This document shows positions 1 to 5,041 of a DNA stretch of 7,994 nucleotides, piece by piece. Source of the DNA: Acetobacteraceae bacterium (lineage in GTDB: Bacteria > Pseudomonadota > Alphaproteobacteria > Acetobacterales > Acetobacteraceae); contig CANHTE010000045.1 of the NCBI GenBank assembly GCA_947462945.1, positions 1-7,994 of the forward strand, read 5' to 3'. The notes beneath the pieces are model-generated. The model had not been told where the DNA came from and searched no databases. It was given only the letters and a program-made list of their open reading frames with translations. Positions within the stretch are counted from its first letter, which is position 1, and each line of letters begins with the position of its first letter. The position numbers and the translations under genes were made by a program.

Positions 1-606
1 ATCTCGGCCCTGCTGGTGCCGAAGGAGGCACCTGGGCTGAGCTTCGGCGCCGAGGAAAAGAAGATGGGCTGGAACGCGCAGCCCACCCGCCAGGTGATCT
101 TCGAGGCCACCCGCGTGCCCGCGGAAGCCCTGCTGGGCGAGGAAGGCCAGGGTTTCCGCTATGCCATGGCGGGGCTGGATGGCGGGCGGCTGAACATCGC
201 CGCCTGCTCCCTGGGGGGTGCGCAGGCGGCGCTCGACATCGCGCTGGATTATGTGAAATCGCGCCGCGCTTTTGGCCGGGCGGTGGCGGAATTCCAGGCG
301 ACGCAATTCCGCCTGGCGGATATGGCGACGGATCTGGAGGTTGCGCGGAGCTTTTTGTGGCGGGCCTGCCACAAGCTGGACCGGAAGGCGCCCGATGCCG
401 GGTTGTTCTGCGCCATGGCCAAGCGCCACGTGACCGATGTGGGGCATCGTGTGGCTGATGAAGCACTGCAACTGCTGGGCGGTTACGGCTACCTCGCTGA
501 TTACGGGATCGAGAAGATCGTGCGGGATTTGCGGGTGCATCGCATCCTGGAAGGCACCAATGAGATCATGCGCGTCATCATCGCGCGGGAATTGCTCGGG
601 CGCTGA
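1..606 (+). CDS. Acyl-CoA dehydrogenase, isobutyryl-CoA dehydrogenase-like (3' part)
   Basis: This is the C-terminal 201 residues of an FAD-dependent acyl-CoA dehydrogenase; the gene begins before the window and the reading frame is open from base 1. Family enzymes oxidise acyl-CoA to the 2-enoyl form and pass electrons to electron-transfer flavoprotein. Visible residues include the middle-domain end (VPAEALLGEEGQGF), the helix-bundle start LDGGRLNIAACSLG, the FAD-contact stretch SRRAFG...FQATQFRLADMA, LLGGYGYLADYGIEKIVRD, and HRILEGTNEIMR, where Glu184 of the visible part matches the catalytic glutamate of the short/medium-chain family. The LDGGRLNIAACSLG and RVHRILEGTNEIMR stretches are close to mammalian ACAD8 as I recall it, which suggests isobutyryl-CoA dehydrogenase in valine catabolism. 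The substrate is an inference; another short branched-chain acyl-CoA is possible. The family call is secure. Upstream neighbours that would support a valine operon lie outside the window. Confidence 0.95.
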   Translation: MSALLVPKEAPGLSFGAEEKKMGWNAQPTRQVIFEATRVPAEALLGEEGQGFRYAMAGLDGGRLNIAACSLGGAQAALDIALDYVKSRRAFGRAVAEFQATQFRLADMATDLEVARSFLWRACHKLDRKAPDAGLFCAMAKRHVTDVGHRVADEALQLLGGYGYLADYGIEKIVRDLRVHRILEGTNEIMRVIIARELLGR

Positions 607-632
607 ATTCGCTTGATCTGCAACCGCGATGA

Positions 633-1001
633 ATGCGATGCATGATCATGCATGTGATGTCGATTCTCTTGCTGTCCGCCTTTGTCCTCGCCTCGCCGGC
701 GATGGCGCAGCAGCGCGTTGTTGTGGTGCCGGCCGGGACCGAGGTGGTGATTCCACCGCGTGGGGCGGAAGGGCCGCCCTTGATCCGCGCGCCACGCCCC
801 CGCATCGCCGGGCCCGGGCAATCCGGCGGGGCGCCGATGACGCGCCCCATGTTGGAGACCGGAGGCGGCGCCCTGGGTGGCACCGGCCTCGCCGCACCTG
901 CCTTGCTGGCCGTGCCCCTGCTCGCCGCCGCCGGTTTCCTGGTGGGTGCCTCCGTTCCCGGAACCTCCAGCGCCACCTCGGCCCCCGCCCGAACCCGCTG
1001 A
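633..1001 (+). CDS. Small secreted or membrane-anchored protein of unknown function
   Basis: I do not recognise a family for this 122-residue protein. Residues 1-25 look like a Sec signal peptide: one Arg near the start, a hydrophobic core ILLLSAFVLA, and an AMA/QQ signal peptidase I site after residue 25. The mature part has a short Val-rich stretch, a Pro/Gly/Arg-rich middle (about 40-75), then a Gly-rich linker and a hydrophobic segment (about 86-107) that could span the membrane, ending in a Ser/Ala/Pro tail. The frame also contains ATGs at 642, 648 and 657; 633 was chosen because it supplies the positively charged n-region, but no convincing Shine-Dalgarno sequence precedes any of them. 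It lies 26 bases after the acyl-CoA dehydrogenase stop, so it may be co-transcribed. Longer overlapping frames exist on both strands, but only this one gives a sensible protein architecture. Confidence 0.7.
   Translation: MRCMIMHVMSILLLSAFVLASPAMAQQRVVVVPAGTEVVIPPRGAEGPPLIRAPRPRIAGPGQSGGAPMTRPMLETGGGALGGTGLAAPALLAVPLLAAAGFLVGASVPGTSSATSAPARTR
638..653. repeat. Perfect 16-bp palindrome over the start of the small secreted protein gene
   Basis: ATGCATGATCATGCAT is its own reverse complement, with no mismatch and no spacer; the flanking bases 637 and 654 (G and G) do not extend it. It is A/T-richer than its surroundings and contains two ATGCAT units around TGATCA. It covers candidate start codons at 642 and 648 and lies just after the one at 633. 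It could be an operator for a dimeric regulator or fold in mRNA to hide the start codons; neither role is shown by the sequence alone. Confidence 0.6.
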
Positions 1002-1171
1002 CCGGCGCGCGTGGGGGGGCCGCCGCGCCCCGTCAGGGCGCTCCATATCCGCGGCCGCTTCCGGCCGTCCGTTGGATGCCGATGGGCGGGTTAGCCCGGT
1101 TTTGGGGACAGACCACATCATGGCCCCAGCCCAGCCCTGGCCCGGGGCATCGGGATTTTCGCGAATCCGCG

Positions 1172-1177
1172 TATCAT
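1172..1177 (+). promoter_or_regulatory. Possible -10 box ahead of the oxidoreductase gene
   Basis: TATCAT matches four of six positions of the sigma-70 -10 consensus and lies 33 bases before the start codon at 1211. No good -35 hexamer is present 16-18 bases upstream, so this is a weak, tentative call. Confidence 0.2.
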
Positions 1178-1196
1178 CCGGCGGTCACGGCAGCAC

Positions 1197-1201
1197 AAGG
1201 A
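1197..1201 (+). promoter_or_regulatory. Ribosome binding site that fixes the oxidoreductase start
   Basis: AAGGA ends 9 bases before the ATG at 1211. This supports 1211 as the true start, although the same frame remains open upstream to 629. Confidence 0.6.
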
Positions 1202-1210
1202 CAGCCCGGC

Positions 1211-2191
1211 ATGCAGGCCATCTGGTATGAGCGAACCGGCCCCGCGCGCGAGGTCCTGATCCAGGGCGAGTTGCCCACCCCCGAAGCCGCGCCCGGCGAG
1301 GTTTTGGTGCGCGTCCACGCCTCGGGCGTGAACCCCTCCGACTGCAAGTCGCGCGGCGGCTCCCGCCCCATGGCGGCACCGCGGGTGATTCCGCATAGCG
1401 ATGGCGCAGGCGTCATCACGGCGGTGGGCGCGGGCGTGGATGCGGCGCGTGTGGGTGAGCGGGTCTGGATCTGGAACGGGCAATGGAAGCGCCCCTTTGG
1501 CACGGCGGCTGAATATGTGGCCCTGCCCGCAGCCCAGGCCGTGCCCCTGCCGGAGAATGTGAGCTTCGCCGAGGGCGCTTGCCTGGGTATTCCGGCGCTG
1601 ACGGCGCTGCGTGCGGTGATGGTGGATGGCGGCGTCATCGGCCAATCCGTTCTGGTTGCGGGCGGAGCCGGGGCGGTTGGGCATTACGCGATCCAGTTTG
1701 CCAGGCTGCTGGGCGCCAGGCAGGTGATTGCCACCGTGAGTTCCCCAGCCAAGGCCGCCCATGCCCTGGCCGCCGGGGCCGACGCCGTGGTGGATTACCG
1801 CAGCCAGGATGTGGCCGCCCGCGTACAGGAACTGACCGGCGGGTGCGGCGTGGACCGGGTGATCGAGGTTGACCTGGCCGCCAATGCGGGGCTGCTGCCG
1901 CGCATTATCAAACAGGATGGCATCTGCGTGACCTATGGCTCGGGCGCTGCCGATATCACGCTGGGGTTTTTCCCGATGATTCTCAGCGGGGCGGCGATCC
2001 GCTTCTTCATCGTCTATGAACTCAGCGCCGAGGCGCGGGCGGAATGCGAGGCGGTGCTGGACAAGTTGCTGCGCGAGGGGCGTTTGCAGCACGCCATCGC
2101 CGCCACCTTGCCGCTCGCCGAATGCGCCGCCGCGCATGAGAGGGTGATGGGCGGCCAGACCATGGGCAATGTGGTGCTGACCATCCCGTGA
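1211..2191 (+). CDS. Quinone oxidoreductase-like MDR family protein (zinc-free alcohol dehydrogenase superfamily)
   Basis: This 326-residue protein has the length and layout of zeta-crystallin/NADPH:quinone reductase-type medium-chain dehydrogenases. The N-terminal GroES-like domain (about 1-125) carries PGEVLVRVHASGVNPSDCKSR and PHSDGAGVITAVGAGV. The Rossmann domain holds VAGGAGAVG at 149-157, followed by HYAIQFARLLGA and then TVSSPAKA at the end of the second strand, where NADPH-preferring members often carry Ser/Lys residues. The Cys/His/Glu zinc ligands and the structural-zinc cysteine cluster of classical alcohol dehydrogenases are missing, which fits a zinc-independent reductase. The probable reaction is NADPH-dependent reduction of quinones or activated enones in the cytoplasm; the substrate cannot be read from sequence. 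The start at 1211 is supported by AAGGA and by family alignment (MQAIWYERTG). Its stop overlaps the holC start. Confidence 0.92.
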   Translation: MQAIWYERTGPAREVLIQGELPTPEAAPGEVLVRVHASGVNPSDCKSRGGSRPMAAPRVIPHSDGAGVITAVGAGVDAARVGERVWIWNGQWKRPFGTAAEYVALPAAQAVPLPENVSFAEGACLGIPALTALRAVMVDGGVIGQSVLVAGGAGAVGHYAIQFARLLGARQVIATVSSPAKAAHALAAGADAVVDYRSQDVAARVQELTGGCGVDRVIEVDLAANAGLLPRIIKQDGICVTYGSGAADITLGFFPMILSGAAIRFFIVYELSAEARAECEAVLDKLLREGRLQHAIAATLPLAECAAAHERVMGGQTMGNVVLTIP

Positions 2192-2628
2192 CCGAAATCG
2201 GCTTCTATCACCTCACTCGCAGCACGCTGGAGCAGGCCTTGCCGCGCCTCCTGGGCCGCGTGCTGGCGCTGGAGCAGCGTGCCCTGGTGCTTTGCGCCAG
2301 CGAAGAGAGGTTGAAGTCGCTGGATGACACGCTCTGGACCTGCGCCGAGCCGGATTGGCTGCCGCATGGCCGGCAGGATGGCGCAATGCAACCGATCTTC
2401 CTGACGCTGAGCGACGGGCCGTCGCCCAATGGCGCGCAGCACCTCTTCCTGACCGAGGGTGCGGAAAGCGCGCATCTCGCGCTCTACGCCCGCGCCTTTG
2501 ACCTGTTTGACGGCGGGGATGAAGCGGCGGTGGCTGCCGCGCGCCGACGCTGGGCCGCGGCCAAGGCGGCGGGGCATGCGCTCACCTATTGGCAGCAGGG
2601 TGAGCGGGGCTGGGAGAAGAAGGCGTAG
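2188..2628 (+). CDS. holC: DNA polymerase III subunit chi
   Basis: This 146-residue protein matches the usual length of HolC (E. coli is 147). HolC sits in the clamp-loader complex with psi and contacts single-strand binding protein, linking the replisome to SSB-coated lagging-strand DNA. Typical features are an N-terminal strand starting IGFYHLTR, a helix with LEQALPRLLGRVLALEQRALVLC, then LDDTLWTCAEPDWLPHG, QPIFLTL and NGAQHLFLTEG, and a C-terminal helix rich in Ala/Arg. The start is GTG at 2188, overlapping the TGA of the preceding gene as GTGA; there is no strong Shine-Dalgarno of its own, so translation is probably coupled to the oxidoreductase. In many proteobacteria holC follows pepA, so the partner here is unusual. 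The gene ends just before the long palindromic terminator. Confidence 0.92.
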   Translation: MTEIGFYHLTRSTLEQALPRLLGRVLALEQRALVLCASEERLKSLDDTLWTCAEPDWLPHGRQDGAMQPIFLTLSDGPSPNGAQHLFLTEGAESAHLALYARAFDLFDGGDEAAVAAARRRWAAAKAAGHALTYWQQGERGWEKKA

Positions 2629-2630
2629 AG

Positions 2631-2722
2631 AAAAGGGCCTCCGGCGGCTGGGGTCACGGACCCCAGACCCCATTCCATGGAAAGGGGTCTGGGGCCTTGG
2701 TCCCAGCCGCCGGAGGCCTTTT
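2631..2722. terminator. Long palindrome, probable bidirectional terminator
   Basis: The 96-base convergent gap is almost filled by one near-perfect palindrome. The outer arms (2636-2652 and 2702-2718) pair over 17 bp, the inner arms CCCCAGACCCC (2661-2671) and GGGGTCTGGGG (2684-2694) pair over 11 bp, and the centre is the palindrome TTCCATGGAA (2673-2682). Short imperfect pairing (with G-U pairs) joins outer and inner stems. On the + strand the stem is followed by TTTTTT (2719-2724), ideal for holC; on the - strand it is followed by CCCTTTT (2637-2631), serving the leftward operon. It is much longer than a normal intrinsic terminator and may derive from a dispersed palindromic repeat. Confidence 0.85.
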
Positions 2723-2724
2723 TT

Positions 2725-3672
2725 CTACTCCATCATGATCCCGGTCAGCGTCGCCATCTCTTGCCAGCGTCGCACCTCTGCCACCTGGAAGGCGGTGAAC
2801 TCCGCCGGCCCCATGGGCGCCGCGTTCAACCCTGCCTGGGTGGCCCGCTCGGCCGTCTCGGGCTGGGCCAGGGCGGCGAGGAAGGCCTCGGCGAGGCGGG
2901 TGACGCGCGCCGCATCCACGCCGCGCGGCGCAAACAGGCCAAACCAGGCATCCACGGCCATGAAGGGCACGCCGGCCTCGGCTGTCGTCGGCAGATCAGG
3001 GAAGCCTGAGATGCGTTGCGGCGCGCCGATGGAAAGGGCGCGCAACCGCCCCTCCCGCACCAGCGCAACGACGCCCGGCCAGGTGGAGACATAGAAATCC
3101 ACCACGCCCGCGACGGTGTCCTGCGTGGCCGGTCCGCCGCCCCGATAGGGGACATGCACCGCATCCATGCCCGAGCGCCGCACAAAGGTCTCGGCGATGA
3201 CATGGCTGGCGGAGCCCGCCTGGGAGGAGGCGTAGGAGACGCGCCGCCCGCCGCGCCCCAGCTCGATCAGGCTGGCCATGCTGCGGGCGCTGGAATTGGC
3301 CGGCACCACCGTGGCGTGATGCACCGTGGCGAGGCGGGCGACGGGGGTGAAGCTCTCCGTCACGTGATAGGGCAGGTTGCGCGCCATCCATTGGTTGGAG
3401 GCATGCGTCTGATTGTGGCCCAGGATGATGGTGTTGCCATCCGCCGCCGCGCGCGCCGCCGCTTCCGTGCCGATAATGCCGCCCGCCCCGCCGCGATTAT
3501 CGACGACAATGTTTTGGCCGAGCGCCGCGCCCGCGCGCTCGATCAGGATGCGGGCCAGGATATCCGTGCTGCCACCGGGCGGCGCAGGGACAATGAGGCG
3601 CAGCGGCGCGGTTTGCGCCGTGGCGATGGCGGGTGCGGCCAGCAGGCTGGCAAGGATGAGGCGGCGTTGCAT
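2725..3672 (-). CDS. Bug/TctC-family tripartite tricarboxylate transporter substrate-binding protein
   Basis: This 315-residue protein is a periplasmic solute receptor of the Bug family, which binds carboxylates or related small molecules and may feed a TctAB permease. Residues 1-19 form a signal peptide (MQRR, hydrophobic core, ATA cleavage site before Gln20). Family motifs follow: LRLIVPAPPGGSTDILAR (24-41), VVDNRGGAGGIIGTEAAARA (56-75), HVPYRGGGPA (173-182), a VDFY strand near 191 and FPDLPTTAEAGVPF (224-237). The same frame is open far upstream into cysG, but the ATG at 3672 begins the signal peptide and has GGAGG with good spacing. It starts 43 bases after the cysG stop and could be co-transcribed with the nitrate genes. 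No TctA or TctB is visible, which is common for Bug proteins. The ligand is unknown. The stop codon at 2725 directly abuts the terminator T run. Confidence 0.93.
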   Translation of the reverse strand: MQRRLILASLLAAPAIATAQTAPLRLIVPAPPGGSTDILARILIERAGAALGQNIVVDNRGGAGGIIGTEAAARAAADGNTIILGHNQTHASNQWMARNLPYHVTESFTPVARLATVHHATVVPANSSARSMASLIELGRGGRRVSYASSQAGSASHVIAETFVRRSGMDAVHVPYRGGGPATQDTVAGVVDFYVSTWPGVVALVREGRLRALSIGAPQRISGFPDLPTTAEAGVPFMAVDAWFGLFAPRGVDAARVTRLAEAFLAALAQPETAERATQAGLNAAPMGPAEFTAFQVAEVRRWQEMATLTGIMME

Positions 3673-3680
3673 GGTGGTTT

Positions 3681-3696
3681 CCTCCGGCTCCGGAGG
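3681..3696 (-). promoter_or_regulatory. Inverted repeat overlapping the ribosome binding site of the Bug-protein gene
   Basis: Seven-base arms CCTCCGG and CCGGAGG flank a 2-base centre. In the leftward mRNA this can form a 6-bp G/C stem with a GAGC tetraloop, and the 3' arm contains the GGAGG Shine-Dalgarno sequence of the gene starting at 3672. Folding would hide the ribosome binding site; as DNA, the site could also be an operator. The structure is seen directly; any regulatory role is inference. Confidence 0.4.
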
Positions 3697-3715
3697 ATGT
3701 AGCGCGAGACGCCCC

Positions 3716-5041
3716 TCAGGCGAAGGCGTGTTCCAGGCGTTCCGGCAAAGCGCCCATCCCAACCGCCTCCCCCACCAACAGCAGGACGGGGCCATCGCCC
3801 GCCCAGGCCGGCGCGCGAGCGGTGATCTCATTCAAACTCCCTCGTAATTCGCGCTGCTGCGGTGAGCCGCCGCGCTCGATCAGCGCCGCTGGGGTATTGG
3901 GGTTGAGACCCTCACGCAGCAATCCGGCACGCAACTCGGGGAGGGTGGCCAGGCCCATATAGATGGCCAGCGTCTGGCCGGGCCGGGCCAGCGCTGAGAA
4001 GTCGAGGTCGAGCTTGCCGTCGCGCGTGTGGCCGGTGACGAAGGTCAGCATGCGGGCGGCATCGCGATGCGTCAGGGGAATGCCGGCCTGGGCGGCGCAG
4101 CCCAAAGCCGCGGTGACGCCGGGCACCACCTCGAAGGGAATGCCGGCCTCCGCCAGCGCCTGGGCTTCCTCACCGCCACGGCCAAAGATGAAGGGGTCAC
4201 CCCCCTTCAGGCGCACCACGCGCAACCCTTCGCGCGCCAACTCGATGAGGAGGGTGTTGATCCCCTCCTGCGGGACGCAATGCAGCGCGCGCTGCTTGCC
4301 GACGAAGATGCGCCGGGCGTCCCGGCGCGCGAGGTCCAGCACCTCGGCGCTGACCAGGCGATCATGCACGATGACATCGGCCTCGCCCAGCGCACGCAGC
4401 GCGCGCAGCGTCAACAGATCAGCCGCACCCGGTCCGGCACCGACCAGCTGCACAAAGCCGCGCGGTGCGGCTTCGGCCGTCTCCAGCAATTGCGCAAAGG
4501 CGGCCTCGGCCTCTTTCTGTCGACCGGCCAAGGCGAGATCGGCGGGCGTGCCGGTGAGCGCGCGTTCGAGAAAAACGCGGCGGGCGGGCAGGCTGAGGAT
4601 GCGGGCGCGCACCGCCGCCTGGAAGCTGGCGCCCAGGGCGGCGACACGGCCCAGCAGTGGCGGCAGCACCGCCTCGATCTTCTGGCGGATCAGCCGCGCG
4701 AGGACCGGGGAGGCGCCGCCCGTGGAGACGCCGATGGTGATGCCCTCACGCGTGATGATGGCCGGCGTGATGAAGGAGCAGAATTCGGGGCGATCCACCA
4801 CATTCACCGGGATGCCGCGCGTCAGACAGGCGGCGTGCAGGGCGGCAAGATCCGCCTGGGCGGCGCCGGCGGCCACCGCCATGGCGCAGCCCTCCAGCAG
4901 GGCTGGCTCGTAATGTGCTGCCTCCCGCAACACCGCCCCGGCGGCGCGCAGCAGGGTGGCCTTGGCCTCCAGGGCCTCACCCGCGCCGAGCAGCAGCACG
5001 CTGCGGCCCTGAAGGTCGAGAAAGGCGGGGAAATGGCGCAT
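3716..5041 (-). CDS. cysG: Siroheme synthase (uroporphyrinogen-III C-methyltransferase / precorrin-2 dehydrogenase / ferrochelatase)
   Basis: This 441-residue cytoplasmic enzyme turns uroporphyrinogen III into siroheme, the cofactor of assimilatory nitrite and sulfite reductases. The N-terminal dehydrogenase/ferrochelatase part (1-190) has a Rossmann glycine stretch LLLGAGEALEAKA (16-28), VNVVD with Asp83 at the position of E. coli CysG Asp104, and GVSTGGASPVLARLIRQKIE. The C-terminal SAM-dependent methyltransferase part (195-435) has LVGAGPGAADLLTLRA, VHDRLVS (Asp227, E. coli Asp248), VGK (Lys249, Lys270), VVRLKGGDPFIFGRGGEE, PGVTAALGCAAQAGIPLTHRD and YMGL (Met362, Met382). The methyltransferase half is fully canonical; the N-terminal Rossmann region is about 20 residues shorter than in E. 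coli and lacks the usual GGG..A.RK signature. The start ATG overlaps the nasA stop as TGATG, so translation is probably coupled and siroheme supply matched to nitrate reductase. Confidence 0.96.
   Translation of the reverse strand: MRHFPAFLDLQGRSVLLLGAGEALEAKATLLRAAGAVLREAAHYEPALLEGCAMAVAAGAAQADLAALHAACLTRGIPVNVVDRPEFCSFITPAIITREGITIGVSTGGASPVLARLIRQKIEAVLPPLLGRVAALGASFQAAVRARILSLPARRVFLERALTGTPADLALAGRQKEAEAAFAQLLETAEAAPRGFVQLVGAGPGAADLLTLRALRALGEADVIVHDRLVSAEVLDLARRDARRIFVGKQRALHCVPQEGINTLLIELAREGLRVVRLKGGDPFIFGRGGEEAQALAEAGIPFEVVPGVTAALGCAAQAGIPLTHRDAARMLTFVTGHTRDGKLDLDFSALARPGQTLAIYMGLATLPELRAGLLREGLNPNTPAALIERGGSPQQRELRGSLNEITARAPAWAGDGPVLLLVGEAVGMGALPERLEHAFA

Larger units (their letters stand above)
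1002..1210 (+). other. Intergenic region with weak hairpin and weak promoter candidate
   Basis: This 209-base gap between the small secreted protein and the oxidoreductase shows no credible gene. A 6-bp hairpin (GCGCCC at 1025-1030, loop CGTCA, GGGCGC at 1036-1041) follows the first gene but has no T run, so it is at best a weak or Rho-assisted terminator. TATCAT at 1172-1177 resembles a -10 box, but no clear -35 is seen at the right spacing. An 8-bp palindrome TTCGCGAA (1158-1165) lies just upstream of it and could be an operator half. The gap is long enough to hold a separate promoter for the oxidoreductase-holC pair. Confidence 0.4.

Noticed and set aside
1004..1041. G/C-rich hairpins after the small secreted protein as an intrinsic terminator
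   Set aside because: Stems are short (6 bp) and no T run follows, so I do not call an intrinsic terminator here.
501..1121. Leftward frames of 206 and 132 codons across the small secreted protein region
   Set aside because: They are low-complexity, partly antisense to the acyl-CoA dehydrogenase, and have no signal peptide or domain, unlike the rightward 122-residue frame.
1118..2137. A 339-codon leftward frame antisense to the oxidoreductase
   Set aside because: The composition is His/Gly/Arg-rich with no recognisable domain, and the sense strand encodes a well-conserved MDR protein.
629..2191. A 520-codon rightward frame that would add about 194 residues to the oxidoreductase N-terminus
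   Set aside because: The extra part is Arg/Pro/Gly-rich with no domain, overlaps the signal-peptide protein in another frame, and the family start MQAIWYE at 1211 has its own AAGGA site. The open frame is a high-GC artefact.
3673..3831. An N-terminal extension of the Bug protein into cysG
   Set aside because: The signal peptide and Shine-Dalgarno sequence place the start at 3672; the extension overlaps cysG and would bury the signal peptide.
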